Source: Mycobacterium shinjukuense (lineage in GTDB: Bacteria > Actinomycetota > Actinomycetes > Mycobacteriales > Mycobacteriaceae). Taken from it: a DNA stretch of 64,000 bases. The stretch is taken from contig NZ_AP022575.1 in the NCBI RefSeq assembly GCF_010730055.1, forward strand, positions 1,054,001 to 1,118,000, written 5' to 3'. The notes below the pieces were generated by a model, which was given only the letters and a program-made list of their open reading frames with translations, made no database searches and was not told the origin of the DNA. Positions 41,771-50,829 of the stretch are shown piece after piece; position 1 is the stretch's first letter, and every line of letters begins with the position of its first letter. The position numbers and the translations under genes were made by a program.

Positions 41771-43717
41771 ATGAACGCTCATGTCGAGCAGTTGGAGTTT
41801 CAGGCTGAGGCTCGGCAACTGCTGGATTTGATGGTCCACTCGGTCTACTCCAACAAGGATTCGTTTCTGCGGGAGTTGATCTCGAACGCATCCGACGCAC
41901 TGGACAAACTGCGGCTGGAGGCGCTTCGGAACAAGGACCTCAACGTCGACACCTCCGATCTGCACATTGAGATCGAGGTGGACAAGGCGGCACGGACGCT
42001 GACCATCCGAGACAACGGCATCGGCATGACGCGCGCCGAGGTGGTGGATCTGATTGGCACACTGGCCAAGTCAGGCACCGCCGAGCTGCGTCAGCAATTG
42101 CGTGAGGCCAAGAACGCGGCGGCCTCGGAGGAGCTGATCGGCCAGTTCGGCATCGGTTTCTATTCGTCCTTCATGGTCGCCGACAAGGTTGAGCTGCTCA
42201 CCCGCAAGGCCGGCGAGAGCGAGGCCACCAGGTGGGAGTCCAGCGGCGAGGGCACCTACACCATCGAATCCGTTGACGGCGGCGAGGCTCCCCAGGGCAC
42301 GTCGGTCACGCTGCACCTCAAGCCCGAAGACACCGAGGACGAGCTGCACGACTACACCGCGCCGTGGAAGATCAAGAGCCTGGTCAAGAAGTACTCCGAC
42401 TTCATCGCCTGGCCCATCCGGATGGAGGTGGAGCGGCGTACCCCTGCTGCGGAGGAAGGTGGCGAGGAGGTCGTCACCGTCGAAACCGAGACCCTCAACT
42501 CGATGAAGGCGCTGTGGGCCAGGCCCAAAGACGAGGTCTCCGAGGAGGAGTACAAGGAGTTCTACAAGCACGTCGCGCACGCGTGGGACGACCCGCTCGA
42601 GGTCATCGCGATGAAGGCCGAGGGCACCTTCGAGTACCAGGCCCTGCTGTTCATCCCGTCACACGCCCCGTTCGACCTGTTCAACCGGGAGGCGCACGTC
42701 GGGATCCAGCTCTACGTCAAGCGGGTGTTCATCATGGGCGACTGCGACCAGCTGATGCCCGAGTACCTGCGTTTCGTCAAGGGTGTGGTCGACGCGCAGG
42801 ACATGTCGCTCAATGTCTCCCGGGAAATGCTGCAGCGGGATCGCCAGATCAGGGCGATCCGTCGCCGGTTGACCAAGAAGGTGCTGTCCACGCTCAAGGA
42901 GCTGCAGTCCGAGCGGCCCGACGACTACCGCACCTTCTGGACCCAGTTCGGCCGGGTCGTCAAGGAGGGCCTGCTCTCGGATTTCGACAACCGGGAAACC
43001 CTGCTGCAGATCTCCTCGTTCGCCTCCACACACAGCGAGGAGCAGGCCACCACGCTGGCCGAGTATGTGCAGCGCATGAAGGAGGGCCAGAAGCAGATTT
43101 TCTACGCCACCGGCGAGACGCGTCAACAGATCCTGAAGTCGCCGCACCTGGAGGCGTTCAAGGCCAAGGGGTACGAAGTCCTGCTGCTCACCGACCCGGT
43201 CGACGAGGTGTGGGTGGGAATGGTGCCGGAATTCGACGGCAAACCGCTGCAGTCGGTGGCCAAGGGTGAGCTGGACCTGGACTCCGCCGACGAGAAGAGC
43301 GAGGCCGAGCGCGAGGAGCGGCAGAAGGATTTCGCCGACCTGCTGACCTGGCTGCAGGAGACGCTGGGTGAGCACGTCAAGGAGGTGCGGCTGTCCACCC
43401 GGCTGACCGAGTCACCGGCGTGTCTGATCACCGACGCCTTTGGCATCACACCCGCGTTGGCGCGCATCTACCGGGCTTCCGGGCAGGAGGTTCCGGTTGG
43501 CAAGCGGATCCTTGAGCTCAACCCGACCCATCCGCTCATCACCGCCCTGCGGCAAGCGCACCAGGACCGCGGTGACGATCCCGCCGTCGCGGAGACCGCG
43601 GAATTGCTGTACGGCACGGCGCTGCTCGCCGAGGGTGGCGCACCCGAGGACCCGGCCAGGTTCGCCGAGCTGCTCGCCGACCGGCTCGCGCGCACGCTGC
43701 AACTCAGCGACGGTTGA
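41771..43717 (+). CDS. htpG: Chaperone HtpG (Hsp90 family)
   Basis: 648 residues, the normal length. N-terminal GHKL ATPase motifs ELISNASDALDKLR, DNGIGM and GQFGIGFYSSF bind ATP; the middle domain includes NVSREMLQRDRQIRAI; the C-terminal dimerisation domain ends at LQLSDG. Ribosome site GGAGGA precedes ATG 41771. It assists folding of client proteins under stress. It converges on the aldo/keto reductase gene with a 14-base overlap of the 3' ends, as in the Rv2298-Rv2299c arrangement. Confidence 0.97.
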   Translation: MNAHVEQLEFQAEARQLLDLMVHSVYSNKDSFLRELISNASDALDKLRLEALRNKDLNVDTSDLHIEIEVDKAARTLTIRDNGIGMTRAEVVDLIGTLAKSGTAELRQQLREAKNAAASEELIGQFGIGFYSSFMVADKVELLTRKAGESEATRWESSGEGTYTIESVDGGEAPQGTSVTLHLKPEDTEDELHDYTAPWKIKSLVKKYSDFIAWPIRMEVERRTPAAEEGGEEVVTVETETLNSMKALWARPKDEVSEEEYKEFYKHVAHAWDDPLEVIAMKAEGTFEYQALLFIPSHAPFDLFNREAHVGIQLYVKRVFIMGDCDQLMPEYLRFVKGVVDAQDMSLNVSREMLQRDRQIRAIRRRLTKKVLSTLKELQSERPDDYRTFWTQFGRVVKEGLLSDFDNRETLLQISSFASTHSEEQATTLAEYVQRMKEGQKQIFYATGETRQQILKSPHLEAFKAKGYEVLLLTDPVDEVWVGMVPEFDGKPLQSVAKGELDLDSADEKSEAEREERQKDFADLLTWLQETLGEHVKEVRLSTRLTESPACLITDAFGITPALARIYRASGQEVPVGKRILELNPTHPLITALRQAHQDRGDDPAVAETAELLYGTALLAEGGAPEDPARFAELLADRLARTLQLSDG

Positions 43718-44675
43718 GCTTCTCGCGCACCATGTCGGTGAGGAAGCGCCGCGTCGAGACCGGGTGAAACGCCCGGGCCGCGTCGGTGAGCGCATCCCGG
43801 GAATCCGCGGTCAGCTCGATGTCGGCGGCGGCCACGTTGAACTCGAGTTGCTCGACGCTGGATGCCCCGGGTATCGCGACCACGCCCGGCAGGCCGATCA
43901 ACCAGGCCAGCGCCACCTGCGCCGGCTTGGCGCCGACGTCGGCGGCGACCGACCGCAACGTGGCCAGCAGCGGCTCGATCCGGCGCAGGTTCTCCGGGCC
44001 GAACAGCGGGTTGACCGCGCGCACGCCGCCGGGCCGGTTGTCGACACCGTATTTGCCGCCCAGCAGCCCTTGGGCCAGCGGACTGTAGGCGATCACCACG
44101 CGGTTTTCCCGTTCGGCGAACGGCACCAGGTCGTCGAGCGCGCCGGGGTGGGCCAGCGAGAAGTGCACCTGGTTGCTGACGACCGGGCGTTGCAGCGCGG
44201 CGTCGGCCTTTCGCCATCGGGCCAGCGAATAGTTCGACACCCCGGCCGCACCGATGGCGCCGCCGTCGAGCAGCTCGCGCATGCCCGGCATGATCACCGA
44301 ATCGGGCACCACCGGGTTGGGCTGGTGGATCTGGTAGAGCGGGATGCGGTCGAGCCGCAGCCGCCGAGCGCTGGCTCGCGCGCGCTGCTTGATCACCGCG
44401 GGAAAGGGCGCGACCGGGAAGACCTTGCTGGCCACCGCGACCTTGTCGCGCTCGTCGCCGAGCGCCTCGCCCAGGATCCGCTCGCTCTTGCCCAGGCCGT
44501 ACACCTCGGCGGTATCGAACAGCGTGACACCCAGGGCCAGGGCACGCCGCACGATGTCGCGGGCGGCGCCGGAGGCGTAGCGGTCCCCGTAGCCCCACTC
44601 GCGTGAGCCGAACTGCCAGGTGCCCAACCCGATCCGGCTCACCTTGCCGATACCGTCGACGTCCAGATATTTCAT
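43704..44675 (-). CDS. Aldo/keto reductase (Rv2298 type)
   Basis: 323-residue NADPH-dependent aldo/keto reductase. LGLGTWQFG-like start (IGLGTWQFGSREWGY), DTAEVYGLGKSE with the catalytic Asp and Tyr, KVFP with the Lys region, QIHQPNP with the His region, and the C-terminal cofactor motif IPGASSVEQLEFN. Start ATG 44675 gives the length of Rv2298; the frame runs further but without a ribosome site. Physiological substrate unknown; such enzymes detoxify aldehydes. Divergent from the nitroreductase gene across 148 bases. Confidence 0.92.
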   Translation of the reverse strand: MKYLDVDGIGKVSRIGLGTWQFGSREWGYGDRYASGAARDIVRRALALGVTLFDTAEVYGLGKSERILGEALGDERDKVAVASKVFPVAPFPAVIKQRARASARRLRLDRIPLYQIHQPNPVVPDSVIMPGMRELLDGGAIGAAGVSNYSLARWRKADAALQRPVVSNQVHFSLAHPGALDDLVPFAERENRVVIAYSPLAQGLLGGKYGVDNRPGGVRAVNPLFGPENLRRIEPLLATLRSVAADVGAKPAQVALAWLIGLPGVVAIPGASSVEQLEFNVAAADIELTADSRDALTDAARAFHPVSTRRFLTDMVREKLNRR

Positions 44676-44823
44676 GTTGCCCACCGTACCGGCCCACGCG
44701 CGCTCGCCCCTATAGCCGCGTAATGGCACAAAGTCATCAGCCACTAGGGACGCCCTGCTCTCGTATTGCCGGCGTGATCGCGCCATCGTTGACATCACCA
44801 CTAACGGAACGGGAGCGACGGCC
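44676..44823. promoter_or_regulatory. Divergent promoter region upstream of the hydrogenase operon, with a possible DosR half-site
   Basis: 148 bases between divergent starts. AAAGTCATCA (44730-44739) is repeated exactly at 56436-56445 upstream of the acg gene. CTAGGGACGCCC contains GGGAC (44747-44751) located 73-77 bases before the ATG, about the same distance as in the better DosR-like box at 56475. The other half of the DosR consensus is poor here, so this is only a candidate. Confidence 0.4.
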
Positions 44824-45798
44824 ATGAACGCGCATTTTCCGGATGCCGGCACGGTCCGGACGGTGCTGCGGCTGGCCGCTCGGGCGCCGTCGGTGCACAA
44901 CACGCAGCCGTGGCGGTGGCAGGTGGGCGAAACGAGCCTGCACCTGTACTTCGACCCCAGCGTGCGGCTGCCCACCACCGACCCGGACGGCCGGGATTTG
45001 ATCGTGAGTTGCGGTGCGACGCTGAATCATTGCGTGTTGGCCCTGGCCGCGGTCGGGTGGCAAGCCAAGGTGGCTCGGCTGCCCAATCCGGCCGAGCCCG
45101 GTCACCTTGCCGCGATCGAAGTGTGTCCGCACACCGCCGATCGGCTCGACATCATCCTGGCCGCGGCGATACCGCGGCGGCGAACCGATCGGCGGCACTA
45201 CAGCTTCTGGCCGGTGTCGGTGGGCGATATCGCACTGATGGCCGCCCGCGCGGCGCGCAACGGGGTGGCGCTGCGTCAAGTCGACGCCACCGACAAGCTG
45301 AAGAGGATTGTCGCGGAATCCGTCTGGAACCACGAGAGCAACCCCGAGTATCAGGCGTGCGTGGTCGGTGTTGCGGCCCGCAGCACGCCGGCCCGGGACC
45401 CCGCCGCGGCGATGCCCGGTCGGCTCTTTGCCGGTCCCGCGCTGGCTATGCCGTCCGGGTCGTCACCCGAGGACGACAACGCCGCGATTCTGGCGCTCGG
45501 AACGCCGACCGACGACAGGTTGGCATGGCTGCGCGCGGGCGAGGCCACCAGCGTCGTGCTGCTGTCCGCGACCGCGCTGGGACTGGCCAGCTGCCCGGTC
45601 ACCGAACCATTGGAGGTCGCCGAGACACGCGAAGCGGTGCGCCGTGACGTCTTCGGCGCCACCGGCCATCCGCAGATGCTGCTTCGGGTGGGCTGGGCCC
45701 CGATCAACGCCGACCCGTTGCCGTCGACACCTCGCCGCGAGCTTTCTGACTTTGTCGACTGGCTGGCCGATCGCGATGGGCGGATGATGTGTCGATGA
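44824..45798 (+). CDS. Acg/Rv3131-type nitroreductase-fold protein
   Basis: 324 residues of the Acg-like nitroreductase family characteristic of DosR regulons (Rv2032, Rv3127, Rv3131 relatives). The family start APSVHNTQPWRW is clear, followed by GRDLIVSCGATLNHCVLA, RRRTDRRHYS and a C-terminal PQMLLRVGWAP. These proteins bind flavin, but Acg relatives may sequester FMN rather than reduce nitro compounds. ATG 44824. The stop overlaps the first hydrogenase gene, so it heads a six-gene operon to 50245. It is the second Acg-type gene of the window (the other is at 56548). Confidence 0.9.
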   Translation: MNAHFPDAGTVRTVLRLAARAPSVHNTQPWRWQVGETSLHLYFDPSVRLPTTDPDGRDLIVSCGATLNHCVLALAAVGWQAKVARLPNPAEPGHLAAIEVCPHTADRLDIILAAAIPRRRTDRRHYSFWPVSVGDIALMAARAARNGVALRQVDATDKLKRIVAESVWNHESNPEYQACVVGVAARSTPARDPAAAMPGRLFAGPALAMPSGSSPEDDNAAILALGTPTDDRLAWLRAGEATSVVLLSATALGLASCPVTEPLEVAETREAVRRDVFGATGHPQMLLRVGWAPINADPLPSTPRRELSDFVDWLADRDGRMMCR

Positions 45799-46910
45799 GC
45801 GGCGACGCCACCGCGTTGTTGGACACGGCCGGGCTGCACCGACTGGTCGAGCTGCTGATCGAGCAGGGCTATCGGGTGATCGGTCCGACGCTGCGCGATG
45901 ACGCGATCGTGCTCGCCGAGCTCGAGTCCGCGCACGACCTTCCGCGTGGGTGGGGCGTTGACGTGGGTCCGGGGCACTACCGGGTCCGTCGTCGAGGCGA
46001 CGATGCGGCGTTCGGTCATTCGGCCGGGCCGCAGTCGTGGAAACAGTTCCTGCATCCTCCGCGGCAGCGGCTGTGGGCCGGCACTCGGGACGGGGTCGGC
46101 GATTCCGAGCCCGACGCCGAAGCGCCGCGGTACGCCTTCCTCGGGGTGCGTGGCTGCGACCTGGCCGCGATCGCGACCCTGGACCGGGTGCTGGGCCGTG
46201 GCGAATACCCGGACCACTCGTTTGTCGGCCGTCGACGACGGCTCTTCGTGGTCGCGGTGAACTGCACGGAACCGGGTGGGCTGTGCTTCTGTGCGTCGAT
46301 GGGCACCGGACCGGCGGTCGGGCCGGGCTATGACCTTGCGCTCACCGAACGCCTGGACGGCCGCCAGGCCCCGAGCTACCTGGTCGACGTCGGTACCCCG
46401 GAAGGCGCCGAGGTGCTGGCCGCACTACCGCATCGGGCGGCCGGCGGTGACGACGTTCGTGGTGCGCGCTGCCAAGTCGAAGCCGCGGCGCAGCACATGG
46501 GCCGCCGGATGCCGCGGGCGGATCTGCGGGATCTGTTGATCAGGTCGCGGGAGTCGCCGCAGTGGGACGAGGTGGCCAGTCGCTGCCTGACCTGTGGCAA
46601 CTGCACCATGGTGTGCCCCACCTGCTTTTGCACCAGCACCGAGGACGTCAGCGACCTCACCGGCGAGCACGCCGAGCGTTGGCGCCAGTGGGCGTCGTGT
46701 TTCGAGTTCGACTTCACCTACATCCACGGCGCCGGCAGCGTCCGCCGGTCCGGCGCATCGCGTTACCGGCATTGGTTGACCCACAAATTGGGTACCTGGC
46801 ATGACCAGTTCGGCATGTCGGGCTGCGTGGGCTGCGGACGGTGCATCGCCTGGTGCCCCACCGGCATCGACATCACCGAGGAGATGAACAAGATGGCCGG
46901 CGATGGCTGA
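45795..46910 (+). CDS. hydB: Group 3b [NiFe]-hydrogenase beta subunit (two [4Fe-4S])
   Basis: 371 residues. Two C-terminal ferredoxin-type cluster motifs are visible: CLTCGNCTMVCP (Cys264, 267, 270, 274) and CVGCGRCIAWCP (Cys344, 347, 350, 354). They pass electrons between the hydrogenase and the flavin subunit. The start is ATG 45795, overlapping the preceding stop (ATGA); GTG 45789 is possible. The set of four subunits in the order beta-gamma-delta-alpha is that of group 3b NAD(P)-linked hydrogenases, which in M. smegmatis (Hyd3) are DosR-induced in hypoxia and dispose of reductant as H2. Cytoplasmic. Confidence 0.92.
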   Translation: MSGDATALLDTAGLHRLVELLIEQGYRVIGPTLRDDAIVLAELESAHDLPRGWGVDVGPGHYRVRRRGDDAAFGHSAGPQSWKQFLHPPRQRLWAGTRDGVGDSEPDAEAPRYAFLGVRGCDLAAIATLDRVLGRGEYPDHSFVGRRRRLFVVAVNCTEPGGLCFCASMGTGPAVGPGYDLALTERLDGRQAPSYLVDVGTPEGAEVLAALPHRAAGGDDVRGARCQVEAAAQHMGRRMPRADLRDLLIRSRESPQWDEVASRCLTCGNCTMVCPTCFCTSTEDVSDLTGEHAERWRQWASCFEFDFTYIHGAGSVRRSGASRYRHWLTHKLGTWHDQFGMSGCVGCGRCIAWCPTGIDITEEMNKMAGDG

Positions 46911-47748
46911 CGGGGCGACCGGCGTCTCGGCCATGGCGCCCGTGCCGTACCGGGTGCGCAGTCGCGTTGTGGAGAGCCCGGATTCGGCGACGTTGTGCCT
47001 GGAGCCGGTCGGTGAGGCACTGCGGTCGCCGGAGCCGGGCGAGTTCATGATGCTCTACGCGTTCGGGGTCGGCGAGGCGGCGATCTCGATCAGCGGCGAC
47101 CCGACCGTCACCGACGGCTCGATCACCCACACCATCCGCGCGGTCGGAGCGGTCAGCCGTGCCCTGCACGACGCTCAGCCGGGCACCGTCGTCGGGGTGC
47201 GGGGGCCGTTCGGCACCGCCTGGGGGCTGGCCGAGGCCACCGGCCGGGATTTGGTGATGGTCGCCGGCGGCGTGGGGCTGTGCCCGCTGCGTCCGGCGGT
47301 GCTGGGTGCGTTGGCGAGCCGGGCGCGCTACGGCACGGTGATGCTGATCGTGGGTGCCCGGTCACGCTCGGACTTCGTGTTCGCCGCCCAACTCGACACC
47401 TGGGCCAGCGACCCGCAGATCGAACTCCATCGGATCGTGGACGCCCCGACCCCGGGCTGGGGCGGTGACGTCGGGCTGGTCACCGACCCGCTGCGTCGGC
47501 TGACCTTGCACCCCGAGCGCACCACGGCGTTCCTGTGCGGCCCGGAGCCGATGCTGCGGTCAGGCGCCGAGGCGCTGATGGCCAAAGGCGTGGCAGCCCA
47601 CGACATTCGGGTCTCACTGGAACGCAACATGCAATGCGGTGTGGGCTGGTGCGGTCACTGTCAGCTGGGACCATTGCTGCTGTGCCGCGACGGGCCCGTC
47701 GTCGGCTACGACATCGCCGGCCCGCTGCTGCGGGTGAAGGAGCTGTAG
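46903..47748 (+). CDS. hydG: Group 3b [NiFe]-hydrogenase gamma subunit (FAD/NAD(P), [2Fe-2S])
   Basis: 281 residues of the ferredoxin-NADP reductase/dihydroorotate-dehydrogenase-electron-transfer type. An FAD domain (PGEFMMLYAFG, then VRGPFGTAWG) is followed by an NAD(P) domain (DLVMVAGGVGLCPLRP) and a C-terminal [2Fe-2S] motif C-x4-C-x2-C-x7-C in QCGVGWCGHCQLGP. It exchanges electrons with NAD(P)H. ATG 46903 overlaps the hydB 3' end by eight bases; the stop abuts hydD. Confidence 0.92.
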   Translation: MADGATGVSAMAPVPYRVRSRVVESPDSATLCLEPVGEALRSPEPGEFMMLYAFGVGEAAISISGDPTVTDGSITHTIRAVGAVSRALHDAQPGTVVGVRGPFGTAWGLAEATGRDLVMVAGGVGLCPLRPAVLGALASRARYGTVMLIVGARSRSDFVFAAQLDTWASDPQIELHRIVDAPTPGWGGDVGLVTDPLRRLTLHPERTTAFLCGPEPMLRSGAEALMAKGVAAHDIRVSLERNMQCGVGWCGHCQLGPLLLCRDGPVVGYDIAGPLLRVKEL

Positions 47749-48507
47749 ATGAGCCCAACCACGTTGGCCGTGTGGAAGTTCGCCTCCTGCGACGGTTGCC
47801 AACTGACGCTGCTGGACTGCGAGGACGAGCTGCTGACGATCGCCGAACAAGTACGGATCGCCATGTTCGCCGAGGCTTCCAGCGCCATGGTCGGCGGGCC
47901 CTATGACGTGTCGCTGGTCGAGGGGTCGATCACCACCCGGCGCGACGAGCTGCGCATCCGCGAGATCCGGGAGCAGTCGAAGGTGTTGGTCACCATCGGT
48001 GCGTGTGCGACGGCCGGGGGAGTGCAGGCCCTGCGCAACTTCGCCGACGTCGCCGAGTTCACCTCGGTGGTTTACGCCAACCCCGAATACATCGACACGC
48101 TGGCCACCTCCACGCCGGCGTCGGCGCACGTCAAGGTCGACTACCAGCTGCAGGGCTGTCCCATCGACCGCGGGCAGTTGCTGGACACCCTGGCGGCGTT
48201 GCTGATCGGACGCAAACCGCGGCTGCCGGCCAAGACGGTGTGCACCGAGTGCAAAATGCGTGGCGTGACGTGCGTTCTGGTGGCCGACGGCACCCCCTGT
48301 CTGGGCCCGGTCACCCACGCCGGCTGCGGCGCGCTGTGCCCGCGGCATCGGCGCGGTTGTTACGGCTGCTTCGGCCCGTCCGCGGCGCCGCACATGGCGA
48401 CCCTGATTCCGTTGTTGCGCCGCGACGGCATGTCCGATGACGATGTCGAGCGGGTGTTCTCCACATTCAACGTCGCCCGCTTCGCCGCCGAGCGGAGCAC
48501 CCCGTGA
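47749..48507 (+). CDS. hydD: Group 3b [NiFe]-hydrogenase delta (small) subunit
   Basis: 252 residues. The proximal-cluster motif CDGC (Cys14, Cys17) in KFASCDGCQLTLLD is followed by TIGACATAGG and QLQGCPIDRG, which supply the remaining ligands. C-terminal cysteines (CTECKMRG, CGALCPRHRRGCYGCFG) ligate two further clusters. No Tat signal is present, so the enzyme is cytoplasmic, unlike group 1 uptake hydrogenases. The stop overlaps hydA (GTGA). Confidence 0.95.
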   Translation: MSPTTLAVWKFASCDGCQLTLLDCEDELLTIAEQVRIAMFAEASSAMVGGPYDVSLVEGSITTRRDELRIREIREQSKVLVTIGACATAGGVQALRNFADVAEFTSVVYANPEYIDTLATSTPASAHVKVDYQLQGCPIDRGQLLDTLAALLIGRKPRLPAKTVCTECKMRGVTCVLVADGTPCLGPVTHAGCGALCPRHRRGCYGCFGPSAAPHMATLIPLLRRDGMSDDDVERVFSTFNVARFAAERSTP

Positions 48508-49796
48508 CCCCGTCCACCCGCACGCTGCACGTCGGCACCCTGACCCGGGTGGAAGGCGAAGGGGCGCTGCACGTCACGCTCAAGGACGGGGTGCTGGAAC
48601 GCGTCGAGCTCAACATCTACGAGCCGCCACGGTTTTTCGAAGCGTTCCTGCGGGGACGTGCCCACACCGAGCCGCCGGACCTGACGGCTCGGGTCTGCGG
48701 AATCTGCCCGGTCGCCTACCAGGTCAGCGCCTGCAATGCGATCGAAAACGCCTGCGGCGTCGAGGTGGACGCTGACCTGGTGGCGTTGCGGCGGTTGCTG
48801 TACTGCGGCGAATGGGTCCACAGCCATGTGCTGCACATCTACCTGTTGCACGCGCCGGACTTCCTGGGCTACCCCGATGCGATCGCGTTGGCCCGAGACC
48901 AGCGTGACACCGTCGAACGCGGGCTGGCGCTGAAGAAGGCGGGCACCCGGCTGATGGAGTTCATCGGCGGGCGGGCGATCCACCCGGTCAACCTGCGGTT
49001 GGGCGGATTCTATTCGGTGCCAACCCGTTCCGAGTTTCAGCCGATCGCCGAGCAGCTGCGCCGGGCGCTGGACGACGCGGTGGCCACGGTCGACTGGGTG
49101 TCCGGGTTCGAGTTTCCCGATTTGGAGCTCGAGCACGAGTTTTTGGCACTTACGGCGGCGGATCGGTACCCGATCGAGAATGGCGCCGTCGCGCGCAGCG
49201 CCGGCCCGTCGTTTCCGGTCGCCGAATTCACCGACCACGTGATCGAGTCGCAGGTGCCCCATTCCACGGGCCTGCACGCCACCCTCGACGGCGGCCGGTA
49301 CCTGACCGGGCCGCTGGCGCGGTATTCGCTGAACTCGTCGGCGCTCACACCGATCGCCGCCCAGGCCGCCGCCCGGGCCGGGCTGTCGGCACAATGCCGT
49401 AATCCCTTCCGCAGCATCATCGTCCGCGCTGTCGAAGTGGTGTATGCGATCGAGGAGGCGCTGCGGCTCATCGATGACTACCAGCGGCCCGCGCGCCCGT
49501 TCGTCGAGGTGCCGCCGCGGCCCGGCGTGGGACACGGTGTCAGCGAGGCGCCCCGGGGTCTGCTGTATCACCGCTACCGGATCGACACCGACGGGTTGGT
49601 TTCGGCGGCCACGATCATCCCGCCCACCTCGCAGAACCAGGCGGCCATCGAAGCCGACCTGGCCGGCGCGGTCTCGGACAACCTGGAGCTCGACGACGCC
49701 GCGCTGACCACGTTGTGCGAGCGGGTGATTCGCAACTACGACCCCTGCATCTCCTGCTCCGCGCACTTCCTGACGCTGACGGTGCAGCGCGGGTGA
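48504..49796 (+). CDS. hydA: Group 3b [NiFe]-hydrogenase alpha (large, catalytic) subunit
   Basis: 430 residues carrying both [NiFe] motifs: RVCGICPVAY (L1, Cys65 and Cys68) and DPCISCSAHF (L2, Cys415, Cys418, His421). All four nickel-binding cysteines are present, so the site should be functional. The C-terminal tail after the L2 His (about nine residues) is the piece removed by the maturation protease encoded next. GTG 48504 overlaps the small-subunit stop. It catalyses reversible H2 formation/oxidation with NAD(P)(H) through the other subunits. Confidence 0.95.
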   Translation: MTPSTRTLHVGTLTRVEGEGALHVTLKDGVLERVELNIYEPPRFFEAFLRGRAHTEPPDLTARVCGICPVAYQVSACNAIENACGVEVDADLVALRRLLYCGEWVHSHVLHIYLLHAPDFLGYPDAIALARDQRDTVERGLALKKAGTRLMEFIGGRAIHPVNLRLGGFYSVPTRSEFQPIAEQLRRALDDAVATVDWVSGFEFPDLELEHEFLALTAADRYPIENGAVARSAGPSFPVAEFTDHVIESQVPHSTGLHATLDGGRYLTGPLARYSLNSSALTPIAAQAAARAGLSAQCRNPFRSIIVRAVEVVYAIEEALRLIDDYQRPARPFVEVPPRPGVGHGVSEAPRGLLYHRYRIDTDGLVSAATIIPPTSQNQAAIEADLAGAVSDNLELDDAALTTLCERVIRNYDPCISCSAHFLTLTVQRG

Positions 49797-50245
49797 ACAC
49801 CGTTGTGGTCGGCCTGGGCAATCGCTACCGGCGCGATGACGGGGTGGGCGTGGTCGCCGCCGAGGCGCTCAACGAATTGGCGCTGGCCGACGTTCGCGTG
49901 GTGACCGACATCGCGGAGCCGGTGAGCCTGATCGAGGCCTGGTCGGGCGCCGGGCTGGCGGTGGTGATCGACGCGGCGGTCGTGACCCGGTCAACGCCGG
50001 GCCGGGTGCGTCGCTGCGACGTGAGCGACGTGGCCGCATGCGAGGGGCTGAGCACACACGGCATCGACATCGCCCGGACCTACGCGTTAGCTCGGGCGCT
50101 TGGCCGGGTGCCCGGCGCGCTGGTGGTGTTCACCGTCGACGTGGCCGACACCGGCCAGGGCGTCGGCCTGACACCGCACGTGGCCGGTGCCGTGCTGGAA
50201 GTGGTCCGAGTGGTGGTGGACGAAATCCATCGCGTCCACGGGTAG
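49793..50245 (+). CDS. Hydrogenase maturation protease (HyaD/HycI family)
   Basis: 150 residues beginning VVVGLGNRYRRDDGVG, the signature of endopeptidases that clip the large-subunit C-terminus after nickel insertion; the nickel-sensing acids are in RRDDG and VVIDAAV, and the His in LSTHGID. GTG 49793 overlaps the hydA stop. The general Hyp maturation genes (hypABCDEF) are not in the window and must be elsewhere. The operon ends here; the next gene converges with 12 bases between stops. Confidence 0.92.
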   Translation: MNTVVVGLGNRYRRDDGVGVVAAEALNELALADVRVVTDIAEPVSLIEAWSGAGLAVVIDAAVVTRSTPGRVRRCDVSDVAACEGLSTHGIDIARTYALARALGRVPGALVVFTVDVADTGQGVGLTPHVAGAVLEVVRVVVDEIHRVHG

Positions 50246-50257
50246 CGCATCGCGCGT

Positions 50258-50722
50258 TCACGCGGCGCGCGGCAGATCGCGGGTCGCGGCGTCCGCCTTC
50301 GGTGGCGACTGATCCGGTGCGGGCCTCCAGCCGACATAGGTCAGGTACACCCCGACCAGTGCGAACACGATGCTGAGGCTGACCCACAGGGCCGTCAAGC
50401 CAATCGTCGCGTCGGCAATCGACATGACCGCGTTCGGAAACGCCAGCAGCAGCAGTCCGCGCAGCGCGAAAAGCCAACCCATCAGCGACACGATGATCGC
50501 CGCCAGGCCTCGCCAGTACTGGTGCAGCGCGATCACCACCAGCCCGGCCAGCAGCACAAAGGCGCCCGTCACCCACGCCCACACGGAACTCGCCTCGAAC
50601 TCCGAAAGCAGTGTTCGCATGGTCGACGCGCGGGCCACCGCCGTCACCGAGACGATGACCGAGAACGGGCCGAGCACGCGAGCGAACATCCGCGTCCTGG
50701 GCTGCAATTGTGTGGTGCTCAT
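50258..50722 (-). CDS. Small DUF308/HdeD-like membrane protein
   Basis: 154 residues with four or five predicted membrane helices (about 12-30, 44-62, 70-95, 100-125) and a hydrophilic C-terminus. The spaced Gly and Trp residues resemble DUF308/HdeD-type proteins, but no diagnostic motif is seen. Start ATG 50722 with ribosome site GGGAGGTAA; an ATG at 50740 is less well placed. It lies 107 bases downstream of the PNPOx-like gene on the same strand, so it may be part of that operon or separate. Function unknown. Confidence 0.72.
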   Translation of the reverse strand: MSTTQLQPRTRMFARVLGPFSVIVSVTAVARASTMRTLLSEFEASSVWAWVTGAFVLLAGLVVIALHQYWRGLAAIIVSLMGWLFALRGLLLLAFPNAVMSIADATIGLTALWVSLSIVFALVGVYLTYVGWRPAPDQSPPKADAATRDLPRAA

Positions 50723-50829
50723 TGTCTTACCTCCCGACATTGGAGACGCTTTGCGTCCCCTACCGCAATCTGAGCACGTGATCACGGCCTCGCATCAGGG
50801 CCCGAAGTCCCGCGCCTTCGGGACATTCG

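Noticed and set aside
44747..44762. Full DosR box upstream of the hydrogenase operon
   Set aside because: Only the GGGAC half matches; the second arm is poor. Kept as a candidate half-site, not as a called box.
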